From NCBI GenBank assembly GCA_900547555.1, contig URHG01000017.1, positions 1 to 49,123 on the forward strand: a DNA stretch of 49,123 bases, written 5' to 3'. The position numbers were made by a program, and so were the translations under genes. This document shows, one piece after another, positions 1 through 6,792 of this stretch; position 1 is the stretch's first letter, and the number at the start of each line of letters is the position of its first letter. The stretch is from an uncultured Porphyromonadaceae bacterium (GTDB lineage Bacteria > Bacteroidota > Bacteroidia > Bacteroidales > UBA11471). The notes under the pieces were generated by a model, which saw nothing but the letters and a program-made list of their open reading frames with translations, was not told the DNA's origin and did not search any database.

Positions 1-118
1 GTATCATGTTCAGGGTCTCGATGAGCTTGTCGTCGAGGAACATGGCGGCTCCTTCACCGTATCGTTCGTAAACGTGCTTGCATACCAGTTCTTTGACGGA
101 GAAGTAAGGGCTTTTCAT
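1..118 (-). CDS. M15-family peptidase (endolysin-like), 5' part only
   Basis: This is the first 39 codons of a minus-strand gene that runs off the left edge. It begins MKSPYFSVKELVCKHVYERY, which resembles the N-terminus of phage M15 (D-Ala-D-Ala carboxypeptidase-type) peptidases of Bacteroidales. Such enzymes cut peptidoglycan cross-links and act as lysins. The catalytic zinc residues lie outside the window, so the assignment rests on the N-terminus and on context. It sits 84 bases downstream of a holin-like gene in the same direction, the usual holin/lysin pairing. ATG at 116-118 is the only good start. Confidence 0.6.
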   Translation of the reverse strand, partial: MKSPYFSVKELVCKHVYERYGEGAAMFLDDKLIETLNMI

Positions 119-150
119 TTTTCGTTTTTTTTGTTTTGTTTGATACTATT

Positions 151-190
151 GTCATCTCGAACCCGCTGTTGGCGGTGTGAGGGATCTCGA
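151..190 (+). repeat. Dispersed GTCATCTCGA...GAGGGATCTCG repeat unit
   Basis: A single copy of the dispersed chromosomal repeat also seen at 762-799, 825-848, 2207-2272, 2304-2330 and several times in 15571-15838. It fills the gap between the holin and M15 genes. Confidence 0.6.
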
Positions 191-202
191 TTCACACGGG
201 CA

Positions 203-730
203 TTATTCTCCTTGTCCGCTTTTTTCTTCTACGTTTTCGTTTATCACCTCACCGTGTTCGCGTTCGACGCGCTCGACGATGCGCTGCACGTTTTCGGGCA
301 GGGCGCGTTTGAACTCGAATCGTATCACGTGGTAGATGATGCGCAGGGCCTTGTTGGTGGGGTAAGCGTGTATGAGGTTGCGGAAGGCGTTCTGCGCGTA
401 GACGTACATGAAGACGTAGGTCAATGATTTCATCACGATGAGCGAGGCGGTGTCGTCTCCGCAATTCTGCATGATCGAATAGATGGTTTCCGAGATGATC
501 AGGTATAGCAGCAGTTCGGCCAGCGCGTTCTTGAACTTCCGGAAGGAGAAGTTTCGGCATCGGACGACGGATACTCCATCGGCCCGCATGCCTGCCCATA
601 CGTTGAAGGCGAACATGGTGACGAGTGCGAAGATGAATCCTTTCGTCGGTGTGAGGAAGGCCAGCACGGGGCTGAGGGCCGAGATGGCGATGATCCTCCA
701 TTGTTCCCAGTTGAATATTTTGTCCATCAT
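203..730 (-). CDS. Phage holin-like membrane protein
   Basis: A 175-aa protein with two or three hydrophobic stretches: about residues 12-48, 70-90 and 95-117. The tail is charged and hydrophilic, with many Glu and Arg residues. This layout and size fit the phage holin family that forms inner-membrane lesions and releases the lysin. The next gene downstream starts like an M15 peptidase, which supports a lysis role. Two ATG codons in a row (728-730 and 725-727) give the start. The protein could instead be an unrelated membrane protein of the cassette; no holin motif is diagnostic. Confidence 0.6.
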   Translation of the reverse strand: MMDKIFNWEQWRIIAISALSPVLAFLTPTKGFIFALVTMFAFNVWAGMRADGVSVVRCRNFSFRKFKNALAELLLYLIISETIYSIMQNCGDDTASLIVMKSLTYVFMYVYAQNAFRNLIHAYPTNKALRIIYHVIRFEFKRALPENVQRIVERVEREHGEVINENVEEKSGQGE

Positions 731-761
731 TATTTACTGTGTTTATCGTTGTGTAAAGTTG

Positions 762-930
762 TTATTCCGAGCGAGGGCGTAAGCCCGACGAGGAATCCCA
801 TGTTCACCCTCTCTTTCCCCTTATGTCATTCCGAGCGTATGAGAGGAATTTTCGAGCAAACAAGAGCAAAAGAAAAACAGGTTTTCATTTTGCCGAGTGC
901 CGCAGAAAATCAGCTCCGCTGAATCTCACA
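762..930 (+). repeat. Dispersed repeat block between the PLC-like and holin genes
   Basis: This gap holds two repeat units (TTATTCCGAGCG...GACGAGGAATCCC at 762-799 and GTCATTCCGAGCG...GAGGAATT at 825-848). An extension at about 844-927 is nearly identical, with one mismatch in about 84 bases, to 2324-2407. No coding capacity is supported here. Confidence 0.75.
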
Positions 931-949
931 CCGTGAGAGTGCTTGGGTT

Positions 950-1495
950 TCACACGAAGTCGTACCAATAAATGGTATCGTCATCGCATTTGAGGTTCAG
1001 CGAGTGGCGGTAGCGGTCCCGGCTGTATTTCCACAGCCACAGGCGGGGAATGACGCAGTCCGTACCGCCGTGCCGTCTCTGCTCTTTGAAACGTATAGGA
1101 CAATATGGATTGTGGGAGGTGTTCCACGTCCGCTTGTCGCTCACATAGAGGCAGTGTGGGTGTTCTCCGTCGAGGAACATGGCTTTGAGCCGGTCGAGGT
1201 CGTCGGTAACGGTCTTCCGTCCGCCCATGACGTTTTCGAGGACGACGCGGTAGCAGCACCCTGCATTTTCGAGCCGGGCGATGACTGCCGGCACATCGGC
1301 CTCGTACTCGACCCACCCGTGGCAGGCCACAAGGCCGCCCTTGCCGTCGATGCGTACCCTGAGGTCGAATACCCGCGTACCGCCCTCTATCTGTCTCTCG
1401 ACAGTCTCCCGCTGGCATCGGGCGAAGGGTTGTAAGAGCCGCCCCCACCATTTCATCGGTTTATAGCCCGTCAGGCTGTTGTGTGAGCCGTACAT
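950..1495 (-). CDS. PI-PLC-like phosphodiesterase in the phage cassette
   Basis: A 181-aa protein resembling the catalytic X-domain half of PLC-like phosphodiesterases (TIM-barrel). It begins MYGSHNSLTG and carries GGTRVFDLRVR (about 39-49) and ACHGWVEYE (about 57-65). H5 and H59 match the two catalytic histidines of bacterial PI-PLC. The substrate is unknown: lipid, lipid-linked glycan or glycerophosphodiester are all possible. There is no signal peptide, so it may be carried on a particle or act during lysis. Its start lies 2 bases from the stop of the upstream fibre gene, so the two are translationally coupled. The family call is fair; the role is inference. Confidence 0.6.
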   Translation of the reverse strand: MYGSHNSLTGYKPMKWWGRLLQPFARCQRETVERQIEGGTRVFDLRVRIDGKGGLVACHGWVEYEADVPAVIARLENAGCCYRVVLENVMGGRKTVTDDLDRLKAMFLDGEHPHCLYVSDKRTWNTSHNPYCPIRFKEQRRHGGTDCVIPRLWLWKYSRDRYRHSLNLKCDDDTIYWYDFV

Positions 1496-1497
1496 AT

Positions 1498-2187
1498 CTA
1501 TATCGCTTTAAAGTCAAAACGCACGTTATTGGAAGTAGCTTTCTTATTCTCAAAATAATAAAGCCCTATGCCGGCACCGTCAAGGTCGTTCGCCACGAAA
1601 TATGCGCTTACCGTGTTGTTGTCAGAGTCGAAATGATAATTAAGAAAGAAACAAAAACGCTGGTATACGGTATCTTCCGAAACAAAGTAGATAGGGGCTT
1701 GCGAACTCCATGTGCTTTTGGGAAGGGTACTGAGGTCTACATAAGTGTCCACACTGTCGAAACAACCGTATACATAATTTGTATCCGGTATGTCGGGAAT
1801 GTCGCTCGTCAGGGCCACCGTACCCGTCTTTGCGGGCAGGTAGAGCTGGTACTTCCCTGTCGTGTCGCACCGCAGGCGTATGTTGTAATCTTCCTTCGAC
1901 CCGTCCATATGGAAGTCGAGGTACCGGCCTATCTCCATCACCCCGTCCGTTCCCACGACGGGGATTTTGTTTTTGGGGTCGAGTTCCCCCGCCGTAACGA
2001 TTCCGTGCCCGTTTAATGTTTTGGCATCTATACTTTCAAGAGCTTGACCTATTGCAACAATAAATTGTTGTATAATATCTATGGTTTCTTTTAGTGAGGC
2101 CTTTGTCTCCGGATCCATCACCGCATTCCATATCGTTGCCGGGTAAATCGTCTTCCCGTTTTCTTTCAATTTCTTTATCCTTGCCAT
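1498..2187 (-). CDS. Fibre-like protein with the MARIKKLKENG N-terminus
   Basis: A 229-aa protein. Residues 1-22 (MARIKKLKENGKTIYPATIW) are almost the same as the start of the 452-aa fibre protein just upstream, which points to a common attachment segment. The middle part (IRLRCDTTGKYQLYLPAKTGTVALTSDIPD) reads like phage tail fibre baseplate-proximal sequence. The C-terminal about 100 residues are rich in aromatic residues and may be a small receptor-binding head. It has no signal peptide. It precedes the PLC-like gene by 2 bases. Likely a particle-borne adhesin or fibre; a precise function cannot be read from the sequence. Confidence 0.55.
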   Translation of the reverse strand: MARIKKLKENGKTIYPATIWNAVMDPETKASLKETIDIIQQFIVAIGQALESIDAKTLNGHGIVTAGELDPKNKIPVVGTDGVMEIGRYLDFHMDGSKEDYNIRLRCDTTGKYQLYLPAKTGTVALTSDIPDIPDTNYVYGCFDSVDTYVDLSTLPKSTWSSQAPIYFVSEDTVYQRFCFFLNYHFDSDNNTVSAYFVANDLDGAGIGLYYFENKKATSNNVRFDFKAI

Positions 2188-2206
2188 AATATCATCGTTT
2201 CATTTG

Positions 2207-2407
2207 TTATTCCGAGCGGGCGGAGCGGCTTGCAGGTTGAGATTCTTCCTTCCTGCGGTCGTCAGAATGACATGAGGGATTCCTCGTCGCCTCACCGTAC
2301 ACCTGTCATTCCGAACTCATGTGAGGAATTTTCGAGCAAACGAGAGCAAAAGAAAAACAGGTTTTCATTTTGCCGAGTGCCGCAGAAAATCAGCTCCGCT
2401 GAATCTC
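2207..2407 (+). repeat. Dispersed repeat block, including an inverted pair
   Basis: The gap between the two fibre genes holds an outward-facing pair: TTATTCCGAGCG at 2207 and its opposite-strand partner ending TCAGAATGACA near 2272. A direct unit GTCATTCCGAACTCATGTG follows at 2304. The segment 2324-2407 repeats 844-927 almost perfectly. The same family occurs at 15571-15838 among host genes. Confidence 0.75.
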
Positions 2408-2435
2408 TCCCCATGCGCCCCACCCGCCGCGTTTA

Positions 2436-3794
2436 TCAAATCGTTATCTCCGGGTAATCCGTTACATCGGTTACAGCTTCCGCTTTCAAATAAGTGGCGG
2501 CAATGTCCGCCCCGTTCTTGTCCTGCGTCGCTTTCGTGGCACTTCCGGAAGAGGTCGCATATGATGCCCTATCCGCTTCTGTGGCATGAGCTGACATGTC
2601 AGATGCGGTTGCCTTGCTCACCGTAACTGTGCCATCTGCGGCCACAGAAATATTTCCTCCTGATTTTACAAGACCTGCCGCAGAACTTGTCGCTATCTGC
2701 GTTTTCTTGACGTAAGTTTCTACTATGTTATCACCGTTTTCGTCATTTTCTGAATTATCCGCCGTCAAAGACCTTTGGACGGTAACACTTCCGTCGCTTG
2801 CGACATTTACAAAACCACCGGACTTCACACCGCCGAGGGCAGAAGTCGTCGCAACGGGAAGCGTGTAATTGTTCGCACCCGAGTCGATACCGTCCAATTT
2901 CGCCTTATCCGCCGCAGACATCAAACCGCTCTTCGACGTGGTAGCACCTTCCATCAAAAGGATATAGCTGCTGTTGTAAGACCCCGTATCGTCATCTTGC
3001 GAAATTCTGTATAACCTGCCTTTGGGAGATATAAACAAGACATCTTGTAATCCGGCACCGGAATTATCGGCAATGGAGAAGACCGGAGACATGACATCAT
3101 AATTCTGTTCACGAACGAACAATATACATTCTCCATGAGCAGCTTCTGTGGCTGAACCCGTAACTTGTGTCGCAAAGGAGTTGAAATTATCGATACTATC
3201 CCCACTCATGGAATATTCGACTACCACCACAGGAAGAATATCTTTATCCTTAAATGCGGTCTCGTCCACATTCGAGAGGTCTTTTTTCGCCAAGTCGCCA
3301 ATAGCCACCCCCGAATCCTTCGCCGTTTTATTGTTTCCGGCCGAAGTCAGTACCCGGTCTGTCGCCCCAGCATTCGCCGACATCGTTACCATATTTGCCG
3401 TACCGCTCGACACCTTCCCGTCCGCATAACTTTTCGCCGATTGCAGATTATCGGCCAACAACCCGGTCAGCGTCTTCGTGTCCGTAATGCCCGTAAGGAA
3501 CGATTCGATCTCCTTCCAGCGGTTGATCGTCGTGTCCGAAGCGTCCGCATCTTCGAGGAAGGCATTCACCTTCGCCACGAATCGCGACAAGTCGTTTCCG
3601 TCCCCACTGCCGATAGCCTCACGCAGGTCGCTGAAAGCAAGCTCCATGTTACCCCTGCTTCCACCGGCCAACACTTCCAACAACTCGTCCATGAACTCCG
3701 CCAGCGTAAAACCGTTTGTATCCACAACCCCTTCCGGAATCGTCGCCGGATAGATTGTACTCCCATTCTCTTTCAGTTTCTTAATCTTTGCCAT
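2436..3794 (-). CDS. Phage tail fibre-like protein
   Basis: A 452-aa protein with clear tail-fibre features. The N-terminus (MAKIKKLKENGSTIYPATIP) matches the neighbouring 229-aa protein. Residues 120-170 are low-complexity Ser/Ala/Lys sequence. Residues 284-309 contain the common fibre motif TTSKSGLMSAADKAKLDGI. Two copies of a short repeat (ATTSALGGVKSGG...DGSVTV near 315-339, ATSSAAGLVKSGG...DGTVTV near 368-392) follow. About residues 172-265 resemble a module repeated in the 620-aa protein (LSNVDETAF...ILP...GRLYRI). It probably assembles as a trimeric fibre that binds a cell surface. Only 12 bases separate it from the gene upstream. Confidence 0.75.
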   Translation of the reverse strand: MAKIKKLKENGSTIYPATIPEGVVDTNGFTLAEFMDELLEVLAGGSRGNMELAFSDLREAIGSGDGNDLSRFVAKVNAFLEDADASDTTINRWKEIESFLTGITDTKTLTGLLADNLQSAKSYADGKVSSGTANMVTMSANAGATDRVLTSAGNNKTAKDSGVAIGDLAKKDLSNVDETAFKDKDILPVVVVEYSMSGDSIDNFNSFATQVTGSATEAAHGECILFVREQNYDVMSPVFSIADNSGAGLQDVLFISPKGRLYRISQDDDTGSYNSSYILLMEGATTSKSGLMSAADKAKLDGIDSGANNYTLPVATTSALGGVKSGGFVNVASDGSVTVQRSLTADNSENDENGDNIVETYVKKTQIATSSAAGLVKSGGNISVAADGTVTVSKATASDMSAHATEADRASYATSSGSATKATQDKNGADIAATYLKAEAVTDVTDYPEITI

Positions 3795-3806
3795 AATAAT
3801 TTGTTT

Positions 3807-5669
3807 TTAGTGTTTGTTTGTTATTTCCGTATACTCCGTGTCGGAGAAATTCGACGAGGTGATCGTGCCGCTGCCACTGCTGCCGAGGTCGATATAGCTC
3901 TGCGTAACCACACTCTCACCCCCTTCCGTATCAGCATCTTCATCGATATTTATCGAGAATACACGAGTCGCCGAAATTTTGAATCGTATCGCAAAACGAG
4001 TGTCCCCGTTCCGTTCCACACTATCTATCGAGTACATACGAGGTTCGTTGTAATTACTCGCCCCTTTCAATCGTAAGTTGCATTTCCCGTCGAGATAGTC
4101 GTAAATCACCCCTTGCACATCACCCCAGTACCACGCATCACCTATCCCGAATGCTCCGTTTTCATACCGGCCCAAGTCGATCACATGTGTCGGCTTGTAT
4201 CCTTTCGAGGTCAAATCGCCGGGTTCGAGTTCTTCAAGATCCTGTTTCGTGGCGAAGTCGTCAAGAGAATAAGCATATTGCTTCGTCAGGTTGCCCTCCT
4301 CGTCCCACACGACCTTGTGCATGTAGTCGTCCACCCCCACAAACATCGCCACATAGCTCAGAGATTCCCGACCATATACAATCTTCGCCGATACCGGAGA
4401 AATGGCATACCCCGCGTCCGGAAACGACCCTGAAGAGGTGAAATACAACGTCGTTTCACCATTTTCCGCCGTGGCACCCACCAGCTCTGCCGCATCTGAT
4501 TCATTAGAGAAAATCACCGAGTGGTCTTTGTCGATGGAACAGTGTCCCTCCAAAATCTCATACAACCCCGCCTTATCCCGAATATCATAGTCGAAAACAT
4601 TCGACAAATCCTTCTTCGCATAATCCGCCAGAGCCTCCTTCTTCGTAAACTCCGTGTGGTTCCAATAACTTTGGTAAGCAATCGACCCGTTTTCATTGAA
4701 GTTAACCCTGTACACATAATCATCAGCCCCCAAGAAGATGATTTGGGCCGACACAAAACGATCGCCGCCGGGTGATTCAACATAATTGCAAGAAACCGGA
4801 GACACCAATGTTCCTATCCCCGTCGACTTCACCAGCAGGCGCCGTTGTTTGTTGGCCGCTTCCCACAATTCGATCATGTTCATTTTACCGAAATTGCGTA
4901 CCCCCGGAGTAGCCGTCTCAGGGTCATCGTCCAATGTACATTCCCATACCGACGTAGGCAACACATTCTTATAAGCAAACTCTGCCTCGTCCACATTCGA
5001 GAGAGACACCGTTGCAAAATCCCTGAGAGCCTCCTCCGTCGTCAGCATACTCTTGCATTTCCCCTCTTTCTCCACGTACGCCCGTCCGTCCGAGGTAACA
5101 CCGATCGCCGATTTTCCGAGCTTCACTTGGCGGCGGGAAACCGCCTCTTTCTTTCCGTCAAAAGTCGTCTCGTCCCAGCGCGTTTCAAGCCATGATGCGT
5201 CCCCCGCATCTCCCGCTTTGGTTACGCTCTCTTCCGAATCTACTTCCGTCCGAAAGTATTTGTCCATGTCCACGGCGCTCAGCAATGCAACTTCGTGTTC
5301 CCAGTAATTCCCGTTCCAAAAGAGCATGACTACCGATATTCCGTCGACTGTTATCGAGAGCGGTTTTCCGCTGTTCAGAAAATGTGTGAATGTTATCGTG
5401 CCAGCTTCTTTCGCCATATATAAGTAGGCTGTCTTCACTCCGGTTTTTGTTTCGGGGACAAATGTTTCCGCATTGTCTACCATACCGCTCAACCAGTTAT
5501 CCGCCCGGTTACTGTCGACCCATTGTCGCCCGACTTCGTCCCATACCCATAAAGAGAGTGTTTCGCCGTTGACGAAGCAGCCGCCCGGTATGCCGTTCGG
5601 GTGTCGGGAGAGAAATGCTCCGAGTCCGAAATAGTATCCGAGAAATTTTCCATGTGTATTACATTTCAT
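3807..5669 (-). CDS. Large fibre-like protein with three internal modules
   Basis: A 620-aa protein with no signal peptide. Residues 1-63 form a Gly/Trp-rich N-terminal domain (GYYFGLGAFLSRHPNGIPGG). Residues 80-135 look like a small beta domain. Three modules of roughly 110 residues follow, at about 222-335, 352-467 and 490-596. Each has an LSNV or DLG type opening and ends in a related strand (DDYVYRVNFNENGS, DDYMHKVVWDEEGN, ATRVFSINIDEDAD). The same module appears once in the 452-aa protein downstream. The C-terminus is Ser/Thr-rich. It is probably a structural fibre or adhesin of the phage-derived particle. Its ligand is unknown. Confidence 0.6.
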   Translation of the reverse strand: MKCNTHGKFLGYYFGLGAFLSRHPNGIPGGCFVNGETLSLWVWDEVGRQWVDSNRADNWLSGMVDNAETFVPETKTGVKTAYLYMAKEAGTITFTHFLNSGKPLSITVDGISVVMLFWNGNYWEHEVALLSAVDMDKYFRTEVDSEESVTKAGDAGDASWLETRWDETTFDGKKEAVSRRQVKLGKSAIGVTSDGRAYVEKEGKCKSMLTTEEALRDFATVSLSNVDEAEFAYKNVLPTSVWECTLDDDPETATPGVRNFGKMNMIELWEAANKQRRLLVKSTGIGTLVSPVSCNYVESPGGDRFVSAQIIFLGADDYVYRVNFNENGSIAYQSYWNHTEFTKKEALADYAKKDLSNVFDYDIRDKAGLYEILEGHCSIDKDHSVIFSNESDAAELVGATAENGETTLYFTSSGSFPDAGYAISPVSAKIVYGRESLSYVAMFVGVDDYMHKVVWDEEGNLTKQYAYSLDDFATKQDLEELEPGDLTSKGYKPTHVIDLGRYENGAFGIGDAWYWGDVQGVIYDYLDGKCNLRLKGASNYNEPRMYSIDSVERNGDTRFAIRFKISATRVFSINIDEDADTEGGESVVTQSYIDLGSSGSGTITSSNFSDTEYTEITNKH

Positions 5670-5699
5670 AATTTTATGTTTTTAGTTTTTTGTAAGAGA

Positions 5700-6329
5700 T
5701 TAAGTAAAAAGCATTTGCCGACGCATAGTGACTGCTTTTTCACTTTGACCCAGAATTTCGTACACCAATGCTGCGCACAAATAGCATGTCGAATCACCCA
5801 AGAGGGGATATAAATCGTATCCGCCCTCTTTTTCTTGCGGAATGGGCAGGTATATGGCGCTTTTTATTTCGTGCCGGCGCAAGTAAGGCGGTAAGGAGAA
5901 ATAGTCGAGGACTGTATTCCCGTAGTCATCGGTAGTGATTATGGCTACCGGTTTTTCCGTACCTCCCCGTGCATAGGGGTTGTACTGCTTTTCTGCCATC
6001 GGGTGGCGATTATCGAGAAAATGAGTTACGGGCCGTCTCCACCCCTTCATTTCGAAACGGAGCATACGCAGCATATCTTTGGGCAGAACGACTCGTCCGC
6101 TGCCGTCTTGTCGCATTTGTGGAGAGAGTTCGGTGCTGATGTCGATGCCTTGACACAGATATTCGGGTGCAATCAATAATTGTTGGGCGAGAGCCTCGGG
6201 CCATTTCGCACGGATATATCGATCGATATCCGCACCTCCGGTCTGGCTTACGACGTTGTCCCAGTCGGGAGTCAGTTCTTCCATGTCGGTTTTGACACGT
6301 TCTATCCATTGAGATGTTGTCAAGAACAT
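5700..6329 (-). CDS. Head-tail adaptor-like phage protein
   Basis: A 209-aa protein. I take ATG at 6327-6329 (MFLTTSQWIERV) because AAAGGAG lies just upstream; a longer in-frame reading to 6506 would overlap the upstream gene. The pattern of conserved segments (IDRYIRAKWPEALAQQLL, VVLPKDMLRMLRFEMKGWRR, and a helical C-terminus with ALVYEILGQSEKA) resembles adaptor or ring proteins of podovirus-like heads. It could connect a capsid vertex to the fibres encoded downstream. The family match is by impression, not search. Confidence 0.5.
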   Translation of the reverse strand: MFLTTSQWIERVKTDMEELTPDWDNVVSQTGGADIDRYIRAKWPEALAQQLLIAPEYLCQGIDISTELSPQMRQDGSGRVVLPKDMLRMLRFEMKGWRRPVTHFLDNRHPMAEKQYNPYARGGTEKPVAIITTDDYGNTVLDYFSLPPYLRRHEIKSAIYLPIPQEKEGGYDLYPLLGDSTCYLCAALVYEILGQSEKAVTMRRQMLFT

Positions 6330-6348
6330 AAAAAACTCCTTTCTTTTA

Positions 6349-6726
6349 TTATGCACTGAGATGGGGAAAGTATATACCCTTTTCCCGGGCCGCTTTTTCG
6401 ATGCTTGTCGGAGACCGTAGCTTATTGGCCGGTACGAGGTAAGGCTCTCCTCGTAATAGTTCTCGGGCCGCTTGCCAAGAGACGATGTTTTCGACGGGGG
6501 TGGCATCGGGTTGAGGAGCTTTTAATCCGGTTTCGTTGTAGAGGTCGAATAGTCGTCCGTAGTCGATATCCTGCTCAATGGCTTCTTGCAGTTCTGTATT
6601 TGAAGTGGTGTAGTAACCGTGTATGTTATCTCTCGATATGAATCGAATGCGTACTTTCTTTTCGCCCATGCGTACGATCGTGTTGAGGTTTCCGTGCAGG
6701 GTTTCGTAGGTTTTTATTTTTTTCAT
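6349..6726 (-). CDS. Conserved phage-cassette protein of unknown function
   Basis: A 125-aa basic protein starting MKKIKTYETLHGNLNTIVRM. The N-terminal half looks like a beta domain (KKVRIRFISRDNIHGYYTTS), followed by a helical part (ELQEAIEQDIDYGRLFDLYN) and a Pro-rich tail. It lies directly after the capsid gene and a strong hairpin, where phages often encode head-completion or decoration proteins. I do not recognise a named family. It is co-directional with and closely spaced to both neighbours (19 and 66 bases). Confidence 0.55.
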   Translation of the reverse strand: MKKIKTYETLHGNLNTIVRMGEKKVRIRFISRDNIHGYYTTSNTELQEAIEQDIDYGRLFDLYNETGLKAPQPDATPVENIVSWQAARELLRGEPYLVPANKLRSPTSIEKAAREKGIYFPHLSA

Positions 6727-6745
6727 AAGATATATCGTTTTAGAA

Positions 6746-6777
6746 GTTTACGGCGGAAAATTTTTTCCGCCGTAAAC
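6746..6777 (-). terminator. Perfect hairpin just after the capsid gene
   Basis: A 15-bp perfect stem (GTTTACGGCGGAAAA paired with TTTTCCGCCGTAAAC, 2-base loop) lies between the capsid stop and the 125-aa gene. No U-tract follows on the minus strand, so it is more likely a partial terminator or an mRNA-stabilising 3' end that raises capsid mRNA over downstream genes. Confidence 0.55.
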
Positions 6778-6792
6778 GGTTGAATAAGAGGT

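Noticed and set aside
151..2407. A CRISPR array in the cassette gaps
   Set aside because: The repeats are few, imperfect, variably spaced and in both orientations, with no uniform spacers and no cas genes.
3165..4076. A 303-codon plus-strand open frame over the fibre genes
   Set aside because: It is antisense to two well supported minus-strand fibre genes, its protein is Arg/His-rich without domains, and it has no start signals.
6330..6506. An N-terminal extension of the adaptor-like protein to 6506
   Set aside because: It would overlap the upstream 125-aa gene by more than 150 bases, while ATG 6327-6329 has a good AAAGGAG site.
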